Shown: piece after piece, positions 1-5,529 of the stretch
Numbering within the stretch: position 1 is the stretch's first letter
Layout: each line of letters starts with the position of its first letter
NCBI RefSeq assembly: GCF_000966975.1
Contig: NZ_JZWV01001097.1
Span: 1-6,648, forward strand
Reading direction: 5' to 3'
DNA: 6,648 bases
Source of the DNA: Streptomyces katrae
GTDB lineage: Bacteria > Actinomycetota > Actinomycetes > Streptomycetales > Streptomycetaceae
The notes under the pieces: generated by a model
Databases searched by the model: none
What the model saw: only the letters and a program-made list of their open reading frames with translations
Told to the model about the DNA's origin: nothing
Program-made: the position numbers and the translations under genes

Positions 1-711
1 GTGCAGGTCCCCGGGGGCCTGCCCGCTCGCCGCGTCCAGCAGCAGCGCGGCGTCCGCGACCGTACGGGCCAGCACGCCGTTGACCGTCAGGCCGTGGAAG
101 GCCTCGGGTTCCGGCCAGGTGGAGATGCGCCCCCGCTGCGGTTTCACCCCCACCAGATGCGTCCAGGCGGCGGGGATGCGCACCGACCCTGCCCCGTCGG
201 ACCCGAGCGCCGCGGGCACCAGCCCCGCCGCCACGGCCGCCGCCGACCCGCCCGAGGAGCCGCCCGGGGTGTACTGCGTGTCCCACGGATTGCGGGTCGC
301 CCCGAAGGCCGGCCCCTCGGTGAAGGGCCACTGGCCCAGCTCGGGCGTCTGCGTCTTGCCCACCACGACCGCCCCGGCCGCACGCAGCCGGCGCACCGCC
401 TCGCTGTCGGCCGGCTTGGGCGGGAAGTCCCCGGCGCATCCGAACGCCGTCGGCTCCCCGGCCACGTCCATGTCGTCCTTGACGGCGACGGGCACGCCCA
501 GCAGCGGCAGCCGCTCCCCCCGGGCCAGCCGTCGGTCGGCGGCCTCCGCCTCGGCCAGGGCCGCCTCGGCGCGGATGATCCGGAAGGCGTTGAGCGAGGG
601 CTGCGCGGCCGCGATCCGCGCGAGCGAACGCTCCGTCAACTCCCTTGAGCTCACTCGGCCTTCGGCTACCGCCGCGGCCATCTCCGCGAGCCCTGGAACG
701 GCGTCCGCCAT
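1..711 (-). CDS. Amidase-signature family amidohydrolase, N-terminal part (runs off the left edge)
   Basis: The minus strand is open from an ATG at 711 to the window edge (237 codons, no stop), so only the N-terminal half of a typical 450-500 residue amidase is present. The amidase-signature core is clear: Lys78 in VAVKDD, Ser152 in the GGSSGG motif and Ser176 in GSDGAGSVRIPAA. Their spacing (74 and 24 residues) fits the Lys/cis-Ser/Ser triad of the family, in which the last Ser is the nucleophile. PQRGRISTWP follows at 191-200, as in many actinobacterial members. The family hydrolyses amide bonds of varied substrates, and this half does not show which one. There is no signal peptide, so it is likely cytosolic. 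The start is supported by GGAGG at 718-722, six bases upstream. It is transcribed away from the DGPF-sigma pair. GatA of the tRNA amidotransferase is less likely because no gatC or gatB is visible, but the missing half leaves this open. Confidence 0.93.
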   Translation of the reverse strand, partial: MADAVPGLAEMAAAVAEGRVSSRELTERSLARIAAAQPSLNAFRIIRAEAALAEAEAADRRLARGERLPLLGVPVAVKDDMDVAGEPTAFGCAGDFPPKPADSEAVRRLRAAGAVVVGKTQTPELGQWPFTEGPAFGATRNPWDTQYTPGGSSGGSAAAVAAGLVPAALGSDGAGSVRIPAAWTHLVGVKPQRGRISTWPEPEAFHGLTVNGVLARTVADAALLLDAASGQAPGDLH

Positions 712-799
712 CGGCTTCCTCCCTCTACTGATCGGTAAGGCCGACGGTAGGCCCAAACGTCCCGGGCCGCACCCTCCTGCGGACCCCGGCCGCAGACCT

Positions 800-907
800 G
801 TGCTCCCGGCCGTGCCCCTGCCTCCGGCCGATCCCGTGCTCCCGGCCGTCTCCGAGCTCCTGCCCGTGCCCGTGCTCCCGGCCGTCTCCGGGCTGCGGCA
901 CGTGCCC
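800..907. repeat. 36-bp tandem repeat, three degenerate copies
   Basis: Units lie at 800-835, 836-871 and 872-907. Each begins with the same 14 bases, GTGCTCCCGGCCGT. The second and third units match at 32 of 36 positions, the first and second at 27 of 36. A decayed fourth unit may start at 908. The period is a multiple of three, so every frame reads as a 12-residue repeat. On the minus strand this gives units like REHGHGQELGDG within an open frame at 1015-725. That frame has poor codon statistics at both ends, so I treat the array as non-coding intergenic sequence between the divergent amidase and DGPF genes. Confidence 0.75.
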
Positions 908-998
908 GTGTTCGTGCCGGAGCGCCGGACCCGGCCCGGCCGCCGGGAGCCCCGGGTCGCCTCCCCGGACGGTGGCCCGAAAAAATCTCCGGCGGGGA

Positions 999-1025
999 TG
1001 TCGAGAACGCGGCATCGGCTCCGTC
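999..1025 (+). promoter_or_regulatory. ECF42-type sigma factor promoter of the DGPF-sigma operon
   Basis: TGTCGA at 999-1004 is followed after exactly 17 bases by CGTC at 1022-1025. As I recall the published work on ECF42 sigma factors in Streptomyces venezuelae, their target motif is TGTCGA at -35 and CGA/TC at -10, and the promoters lie upstream of DGPF genes. The position here fits: transcription would start near 1032 and give a leader of about 50 bases before the DGPF ATG at 1081. A short A-rich stretch (979-986) lies just upstream of the -35 element. The sequence match is direct. The assignment to this sigma group is inferred from the downstream gene families. Confidence 0.72.
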
Positions 1026-1080
1026 CCAGGGGTGAGCGCGGCCAGAATGGACGCGCAGGACCAGATCGAGGAGAACCGTC

Positions 1081-1488
1081 ATGGCCAAGTACCTGCTGCT
1101 GAAGCACTACCGCGGCGCCCCGGCCCCGAGCAACGACGTCCCCATGGACCGCTGGACCCCTCAGGAGGTCTCCGACCACATCCAGTACATGCGCGACTTC
1201 GCGGCGAAGCTGGAGCAGACCGGCGAATTCGTCGACGCCCAGGCCCTGGCGCCGGAAGGCACCTGGGTCCGCTACGACGGCGAGGGGCGCCCGGCCGTCA
1301 CCGACGGCCCGTTCGCCGAGACCAAGGACCTGATCGCCGGCTGGATGGTGATCGACGTGGACAGCTACGACCGGGCCCTGGAGCTCGCCGCCGAACTGTC
1401 GGCGGCCCCCGGCGCGGGCGGCCGGCCGATCCACGAGTGGCTCGAGCTGCGCCCCTTCATGTCCGAGCCGCCCACGATCACGGAGTGA
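1081..1488 (+). CDS. DGPF / YCII-related domain protein
   Basis: A complete 135-residue protein of the DGPF (YCII-like, COG3795) family. It begins MAKYLLLKHYRG and carries the defining DGPF tetrapeptide at residues 75-78, inside PAVTDGPFAETKDLIAGW. The ending IHEWLELRPF is also typical. Family members are small ferredoxin-like alpha/beta proteins that usually sit beside ECF sigma factors of the ECF42 type. Their biochemical role is not established. GAGGAG at 1068-1073, seven bases before the ATG, fixes the start. The gene lies ten bases upstream of the sigma factor gene, on the same strand, and follows the ECF42-type promoter at 999-1025, so the two are probably co-transcribed. Length and motifs look normal, and unlike its partner it shows no damage. 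Confidence 0.93.
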   Translation: MAKYLLLKHYRGAPAPSNDVPMDRWTPQEVSDHIQYMRDFAAKLEQTGEFVDAQALAPEGTWVRYDGEGRPAVTDGPFAETKDLIAGWMVIDVDSYDRALELAAELSAAPGAGGRPIHEWLELRPFMSEPPTITE

Positions 1489-1498
1489 ACGGCCCCCG

Positions 1499-2594
1499 AT
1501 GACCGCCCCGGACCCCGGCCTCGACCCCGCTCCCGGCTCCCGCCCCGCCCAGGACCCCACGGTCCCGGGCGGGGCCCCGCCGCACGCCGTCGACGAGGCC
1601 CTGCTGCGGGAGCTGACCCCCGCCGTCCTCGGCATCCTCGTCCGGCGCGGCGCCGACTTCGCGGCGGCCGAGGACGCCGTGCAGGACGCCCTCCTCGACG
1701 CCCTCCGCGTCTGGCCCGCCGACCCGCCCCGCGACCCGAAGGGGTGGCTCGTCACCGCCGCCTGGCGCCGCTTCCTCGACGCGGCCCGCGCCGACGCGGC
1801 CCGGCGGCGGCGCGAGGACCAGGCCGACCGCGAACCGGAGCCGGGTCCCGCCCCCGACGCCGACGACACCCTCAGCCTCTACTTCCTGTGCGCCCACCCC
1901 GCCCTCTCCCCGTCCTCGGCCGTCGCCCTCACGCTGCGCGCCGTCGGCGGCCTCACCACCCGCCAGATCGCCCGGGCCTACCTCGTACCCGAGGCCACCA
2001 GACCACCCCGAGCCGGCCGGACTGCTCGCCCTGATGCTCCTCCACCACGCCCGCCGCGCCGCACGGACCGCCCCCGACGGCAGCCTCGTTCCGCTCGCCG
2101 AACAGGACCGCGGCCGCTGGGACACGGCGGCCATCGCCGAGGGCATCGCGATCCTGCACGGAGCCCTGGCCCGCGACCGCCTCGGGGAGTACCAGGCCCA
2201 GGCCGCCATCGCCGCCCTGCACGCCGACGCCCCCAGCGCGGAGGAGACCGACTGGCCGCAGATCGTGGAGTGGTACGACGAACTCGTCCGCCTCACCGGC
2301 AGCCCCGTCGCCCGCCTCAACCGGGCGGTGGCGGTCGGAGAGGCCGACGGGCCGCAGGCCGGACTCGCCGCGCTGTCCGGACTCGACCCGGACCTGCCCC
2401 GGCACACGGCCGTCGCCGCCTGGCTGCACGAACGTGCGGGCGACCGGGCAGCCGCCGCCCGGCTCTACGCCGAGGCCGCCCACAAGGCCCCGACCCTGGC
2501 CGAACGCACCCACCTCACCCGACAGGCGGCCCGCCTCAACAGCGAGCCGCCCGCCCCCGACGGCCGCCCGGCCCCGGAAACCGCCGGCCCTTGA
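1499..2594 (+). pseudogene. ECF42-type RNA polymerase sigma factor with internal deletion and frameshift
   Basis: Two halves of one ECF42-type sigma factor lie in different frames. The first (1499-1999, 167 codons) has sigma region 2 at about residues 32-97, including AAEDAVQDALLDAL and KGWLVTAAWRRFLD, then LYFLCAHPALSPSSA and the first part of region 4, GLTTRQIARAYLVPEAT. After one extra base, an A at 2000, the frame shifts. From 2001 the protein resumes as DHPEPAGLLALMLLHHARR and runs through the helical TPR-like C-terminal domain to TGA at 2592-2594. The end of region 4 (the QRISRAK-type segment) and the first part of the C-terminal (DUF6596-type) domain are absent, roughly 55-70 codons judging from remembered family members. 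The 364 remaining codons compare with about 420 expected. The ATG at 1499 has only a weak GGAG (1482-1485) and probably depends on coupling to the DGPF gene. A sequencing or assembly error is possible. Confidence 0.85.
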
Positions 2595-2654
2595 CCGAAT
2601 GGCCGGGTCAGGGTCACCGGAGTACGTTCGGCGGCCGGGAAGGGCCGCGATATT

Positions 2655-2675
2655 CGGGGGCGGCATCGGCCCCCG
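2655..2675. other. Short GC hairpin between the sigma remnant and the small hypothetical gene
   Basis: CGGGGGC (2655-2661) pairs perfectly with GCCCCCG (2669-2675) around a seven-base loop. No T-tract follows on either strand. It could weakly terminate transcription from the DGPF-sigma unit or fold in the leader of the next gene. In DNA this GC-rich a seven-base stem can also occur by chance. Confidence 0.3.
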
Positions 2676-2692
2676 GGTGGCAGTCTGGGCCG

Positions 2693-2998
2693 ATGCCTCC
2701 ATGGACTCCGTCGGCCGTACTGTTCGACAACCTGCGGTACCTGCTCAACGAGTGGGACCCGATCGGCGTGGCCGGCCTCTCGCAGGACGAGTACGACTGC
2801 ATGCTCGTCCCCTTGTTCCAGCGCCTCCGCCGTGGCGCCACGCGGGCGGAGCTCGGCGAGTTCCTCTGGTACGAGCTGGAGGACCACTTCGGGCTGGACC
2901 CCGTCGGCCACCGGACCGACGCGATGGCCGACCGGCTGATCGCCTGGTGGTCCGCGGTGGCCCCGGCGCCGGACACCGGCGGAACACCGGCGGCATGA
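2693..2998 (+). CDS. Small hypothetical protein (101 residues)
   Basis: An acidic, soluble-looking 101-residue protein starting MPPWTPSAVLFDNLRYLLNEWD. The centre reads EWDPIGVAGLSQDEYDCMLVPL (residues 20-41), followed by predicted helices containing ELGEFLWYELEDHFGLD and AMADRLIAWW. The EWDPIGV...DEYD pattern resembles small bacterial proteins of the DUF1871 type, but I cannot confirm the family and no function is known to me. There is no signal peptide or membrane segment. The ATG at 2693 lacks a convincing Shine-Dalgarno sequence; GGGTGG at 2675-2680 is the nearest candidate. Third-position GC is high throughout, which supports real coding. Its frame is the one entered by the frameshifted sigma reading, which has no stop before 2998, so a long accidental fusion frame runs through this gene. 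Confidence 0.72.
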   Translation: MPPWTPSAVLFDNLRYLLNEWDPIGVAGLSQDEYDCMLVPLFQRLRRGATRAELGEFLWYELEDHFGLDPVGHRTDAMADRLIAWWSAVAPAPDTGGTPAA

Positions 2999-3055
2999 GG
3001 GCCGCGAGGCCTGGCCGGGCCGTGTCCCTTTGACCGGGTCGTCAGTTGATCGAAC

Positions 3056-3433
3056 GTGCCTGTCCGCCGAGATGAGCTGGGCCCGTTTCCATGCACTCGG
3101 ACGCTCCCGCGGTGGCACGGCGATGGCCGCCTCAGGCCGTTCCTGTGGGGAGAGGCGGAGGCGATCCGTGCGATCCGAACGATCACCGGCCTCAGCCTTT
3201 GGAACAGCAGGCTCCTGCTGGACCGTGCGCCCGTAGCGGTCACAGAACCCGGCTGGCTCGAAGCCGCCGAGGACGCGGCCGGTGTCCTTGAGGCCGCAGG
3301 TGCTCACGCGCCACTGCTTTGCGACTGGTGCGACCGCACCATCACGCGAGGGGCCGGCCCGCTCGACCCCGCCCCGTGCAGTGGGCCATGGCCTCCGGAG
3401 ACCTGTCGAGCGAGCCGCCCGCCGGCGCTCTAG
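3056..3433 (+). CDS. Probable small protein with ribosomal L7/L12 C-terminal-like domain and four cysteines
   Basis: Residues about 35-88 (EAIRAIRTITGLSLW..., then LLLDRAP, EPGWLEAAEDAAGVLEAAGA) follow the pattern of the ribosomal protein L7/L12 C-terminal domain: helix with I-x2-I/V-R-x2-TGL-x-L, then a K/R-x-L-hydrophobic-D-x-AP turn, then EAA-x2-A-x2-LE-x-AGA. After it come Cys89-x2-Cys92 (CDWC), Cys108 and Cys117, a possible zinc-binding tail. It is not the ribosomal protein itself, because the N-terminal dimerisation domain is missing and the first 30 residues are unlike it. The only usable in-frame start is GTG at 3056; an in-frame TGA lies at 3047-3049 and no ribosome binding site is visible, so the 5' end may be degraded. 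About 77% of codons end in G or C, lower than neighbouring genes. Its TAG stop overlaps the convergent hydrolase stop. Confidence 0.55.
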   Translation: MPVRRDELGPFPCTRTLPRWHGDGRLRPFLWGEAEAIRAIRTITGLSLWNSRLLLDRAPVAVTEPGWLEAAEDAAGVLEAAGAHAPLLCDWCDRTITRGAGPLDPAPCSGPWPPETCRASRPPAL

Positions 3434-4125
3434 ATCCAGCCCTCCAACGACGCCATGAACCCCTCGAAGTCGTCGCGGTGGATGGTGTGTCCGGCCCCCG
3501 CGACCGTTCGGACCTCGAAGCCGCGTTCGCGGAGCAGGGCCGCGCGTTCCGGGGAGATCAGGAAGCTGGGGTCGGCCAGTTGGACCAGTGAGGGCACCGC
3601 CGGGGCCTTCGGCAGGAGGTCGCGGCCGGTCAGCGGGGCGAGGCTCAGGGCGGTGGCCTCGTCCCACAGGTCCAGCGTCGCGCGCTCGATGTCCACGTCC
3701 GCCTCCTCCCAGCGCGGGTTCATGGCCCGGATCCGCTCCCTGCTCGCCGTCTTGAACTCCGCGAACAGCTCCGGCCCGAAGCCGGGTTCGGGCGCGGCCA
3801 GATGCCAGGCGGGGTCCGAGAACACCGCGCGCCGCGGCTTCAGCCGGTCCACCGCCAGGGCGAGGGTCAGGCCGCCCAGCGAGTGCCCGATCGCCAACTC
3901 GGCTCCGGTGGGCAGGGTTTCGACGAGGTCGTCCGCGAAGAGTTCGGGGCTGTACGGGCCGCGCCCGCTGGCCCCGTGGCCGCGGAGGTCGACCGCGATC
4001 ACCCGGTAGCCCGCCCCGGCGAGGGCCGGGCCGACCCGGCGCCAGGTGCGGTGGTCGGCCATGATGCCGTGGACCAGGACGGCGAGCCGGTCGCCCTCGC
4101 CCCAGGTGTGGGTGTGCAGCTGCAC
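3430..4125 (-). CDS. Alpha/beta-fold hydrolase
   Basis: A single-domain alpha/beta hydrolase of 231 residues. Numbering from the alternative ATG at 4140 (236 residues): the oxyanion HG is at 24-25 (VLVHGIM), DLRGHGASG follows at 51-59, the nucleophile elbow GHSLG places Ser87, a likely acid is Asp190 in QLADPSFLI, and the catalytic His is His218 in GAGHTIHRDD. The triad is therefore complete. Family members are esterases, lactonases, dehalogenases or C-C hydrolases, and the substrate cannot be told here. No signal peptide, so cytosolic. I prefer the GTG at 4125 because GGAGG (4138-4134) lies eight bases before it, whereas nothing resembling a ribosome binding site precedes the ATG at 4140. 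It follows the MFS gene by 26 bases (from the ATG) on the same strand and is probably in one LacI-controlled operon. Its TAG stop falls in a CTAG shared with the opposite gene. Confidence 0.92.
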   Translation of the reverse strand: MQLHTHTWGEGDRLAVLVHGIMADHRTWRRVGPALAGAGYRVIAVDLRGHGASGRGPYSPELFADDLVETLPTGAELAIGHSLGGLTLALAVDRLKPRRAVFSDPAWHLAAPEPGFGPELFAEFKTASRERIRAMNPRWEEADVDIERATLDLWDEATALSLAPLTGRDLLPKAPAVPSLVQLADPSFLISPERAALLRERGFEVRTVAGAGHTIHRDDFEGFMASLEGWI

Positions 4126-4133
4126 GGTGGTGT

Positions 4134-4138
4134 CCTCC
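4134..4138 (-). promoter_or_regulatory. Ribosome binding site favouring the GTG start of the hydrolase
   Basis: On the minus strand GGAGG overlaps the ATG-GAG-G of the longer reading and sits eight bases before the GTG at 4125. Upstream of the ATG at 4140 the sequence ends in GGTACCGAC, with no match to the 16S tail. The shorter protein, beginning MQLHTHTWGEGD, is therefore the better supported product. Confidence 0.55.
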
Positions 4139-4166
4139 ATGTCGGTACCGGTATCGGAAAAAGGTT

Positions 4167-5402
4167 TCAGCGGACGCCGCGGATCGGGCGCACTGCCAAC
4201 GCCCCCGCGACGGCCAGCGCCGCGGCGACGAGGAACAGGGCCGTGTAGCCGCCGCTGACCGAGACGACCACGGAGGCGACGAACGGTGCGACGATCTGCG
4301 GCCCGGCGTTGGCGACGTTGAGCACGCCCATGTCCCGCGCGGCGTCCTCGGCCCGTGGCAGGACCATCGTCACGAGGGCGGTGTCCACGGCCATGTAGCA
4401 GCCGAACGCCAGCCCGTTGACCACGGCGAAGGCCAGCATCGCGGACCAGCTCGCCGAAACCGCCGGGATGGCCAGCGCGACCGCCGACAGCAGCGCCGAG
4501 GCGCCGACGAACAGCTTGCGCCGGTCGAGCCGGTCCGACAGCCAGCCGCCCAGGACCGTCGAGACGGCCATCGCCACGCTCGTCAGTGGCGTCAGCACCG
4601 CCACCGCCGCCTCCGGCTTCATCCCCGCGGGCAGCACGGTGTGGTCCTGCAGCACGTACAACTGGTAGCCGCTCACCGCGAAATAGCCGAGCACCAGTAG
4701 CGCCCGCCCGATGAACGCCCAGCGGAAGTCGTGGTCGCGCAGGGCACTCGCGAAGGCGGCCAGCTGCGCCCGGACGGGCAGCGGCGCGCGCGCCGGGAGC
4801 CGCCGCTCACGGGTGCAGCCGGTGAACAGCAGGGCGGCGACCGCCACGATCGCGCCGAACAGCAGGTACCCGGTGCGGTAGTCCTCCGCGAAGGCCGCAC
4901 CGGCCAAAGCCCCCAGGGCGGACCCGAACGGCAGACCGAGCCCGACGGCCGCCGAGGCCTTGCCGCGCGCCGTCATCGGCACCCGGTCGGGGACCACGGA
5001 GGTGAGGGCGGCCTGGTAGACGTTCATCACGGCCTGGCCCAGACACCAGGCCAGGGTGATCAGCAGGATCGTGTCCGCGAGCCTGAGCAGCAGCATCGCC
5101 GGCAGGGCGGCGAGCCCGCCGCCCAGGATCCAGGGGTTGCGCCGCCCGCTGCGGTCGGACAGGGCTCCGGCGACCGGGTTGAAGACCGTGGCGAAGACCG
5201 CGGAAACCCCGGCTATCAGGCCGAAGTTGGAGACCTTGTCCGCCGGGTCGACCTGCTCGACCTGGAGGGCCAGCAGGATGCCGGCGACGCCGATGTACAG
5301 GGAGTACATGGCCGTGTTGGCCACGAGGAGCAGCGGGAGCAGGCCCCGGCCGGGAGCGGCTGCGGGGGACGCGCCGGCGGGGACGGCGGAGGAAAGGGCC
5401 AC
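4167..5402 (-). CDS. Major facilitator superfamily (MFS) transporter
   Basis: A 411-residue integral membrane protein with about twelve hydrophobic segments, the usual MFS size. Motif A appears after the second helix as GALSDRSGRR (residues 79-88) and again in the second half as GGWLSDRLDRRK (285-296), the internal duplication typical of the superfamily. A charged central loop near 197-228 (RERRLPARAPLPVRAQ) separates the halves. The first helix begins at about residue 20 after an Ala/Pro-rich cytoplasmic N-terminus. Substrate and direction are not evident. The start is a GTG at 5402 backed by AGGAGG (5413-5408), five bases away. The gene is first in an operon with the alpha/beta hydrolase and diverges from a LacI-family gene, with the palindromic operator 27 bases upstream of its start. 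That arrangement suggests repressor-controlled transport of a compound the hydrolase then acts on. Confidence 0.95.
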   Translation of the reverse strand: MALSSAVPAGASPAAAPGRGLLPLLLVANTAMYSLYIGVAGILLALQVEQVDPADKVSNFGLIAGVSAVFATVFNPVAGALSDRSGRRNPWILGGGLAALPAMLLLRLADTILLITLAWCLGQAVMNVYQAALTSVVPDRVPMTARGKASAAVGLGLPFGSALGALAGAAFAEDYRTGYLLFGAIVAVAALLFTGCTRERRLPARAPLPVRAQLAAFASALRDHDFRWAFIGRALLVLGYFAVSGYQLYVLQDHTVLPAGMKPEAAVAVLTPLTSVAMAVSTVLGGWLSDRLDRRKLFVGASALLSAVALAIPAVSASWSAMLAFAVVNGLAFGCYMAVDTALVTMVLPRAEDAARDMGVLNVANAGPQIVAPFVASVVVSVSGGYTALFLVAAALAVAGALAVRPIRGVR

Positions 5403-5428
5403 GGTGCCCTCCTGGGCAGCGAGTGGAG

Positions 5429-5461
5429 GTGGTTACACGTGTAAGTGACTCGTGTAACCAC
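5429..5461. promoter_or_regulatory. LacI-family operator in the divergent MFS / lacI-type control region
   Basis: GTGGTTACACG (5429-5439) and CGTGTAACCAC (5451-5461) form a perfect 11-bp inverted repeat with an 11-bp spacer. Nested in the left part is the perfect 12-bp palindrome TTACACGTGTAA (5433-5444), with the central CG expected for LacI-family operators. The right part holds a second, weaker half-matched site TGACTCGTGTAA (5446-5457), its centre 13 bp away. The element lies between the divergent transporter and repressor starts, so repressor bound here could block both promoters. The palindromes are directly visible. Binding by the adjacent LacI-type protein is inferred. Confidence 0.8.
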
Positions 5462-5471
5462 TGTGTAGCAT
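5445..5471 (+). promoter_or_regulatory. Candidate promoter of the LacI-family gene, overlapping the operator
   Basis: TAGCAT at 5466-5471 resembles a housekeeping -10 element. GTGACT at 5445-5450 matches four of six TTGACA positions but the spacer is only 15 bases. Transcription would start near 5478, which would exclude the upstream ATG at 5470 and leave a leader of about 50 bases before the ATG at 5530. Overlap with the operator would explain autorepression. The match is weak. Confidence 0.3.
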
Positions 5472-5529
5472 GTGTTTCCGGCCAACCGCCAGACCCAGGA
5501 CGCGGCCGGTCTGGAAAGATGCCACGGCC

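Noticed and set aside
725..1015. Minus-strand 96-codon open frame upstream of the amidase
   Set aside because: The 12-residue repeat is interesting, but the frame has AT-ending codons at both ends, no ribosome binding site I could find, and its start lies inside the opposing ECF42-type promoter. Kept only as a repeat and a finding.
1..1102. Long plus-strand open frames (1-648 and 80-1102)
   Set aside because: They are antisense to the amidase, whose catalytic motifs are plain on the minus strand. Their translations are Arg/Pro/Ala-rich with no recognisable domain.
2034..2594. Separate gene starting at ATG 2034
   Set aside because: There is no ribosome binding site, and the family sequence continues upstream in the same frame to 2001. 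It is the displaced C-terminal half of the sigma factor.
1478..2702. Long minus-strand open frames opposite the sigma factor gene
   Set aside because: Shadows of the GC-rich coding strand. The plus strand shows recognisable sigma factor sequence in both halves.
3404..3409. Second TGTCGA as a further ECF42-type promoter
   Set aside because: No CGAC or CGTC occurs at a suitable distance downstream, and it lies inside the L7/L12-like frame near its stop.
3408..3430. Hairpin GAGCG / CGCTC as terminator between the convergent genes
   Set aside because: Only five base pairs with a 13-base loop and no T-tract. Too weak to call.
2465..3667. 400-codon minus-strand open frame
   Set aside because: It crosses three recognisable genes on either strand, is low-complexity Arg/Pro/Gly sequence and shows no domain.
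4731..5448. Plus-strand open frames opposite the MFS transporter
   Set aside because: Shadows of the membrane protein gene. Their products are hydrophilic low-complexity sequence.
5470..5529. Upstream in-frame ATG at 5470 as start of the LacI-family gene
   Set aside because: It overlaps a likely -10 element, has no ribosome binding site and would add 20 residues ahead of an already extended N-terminus.
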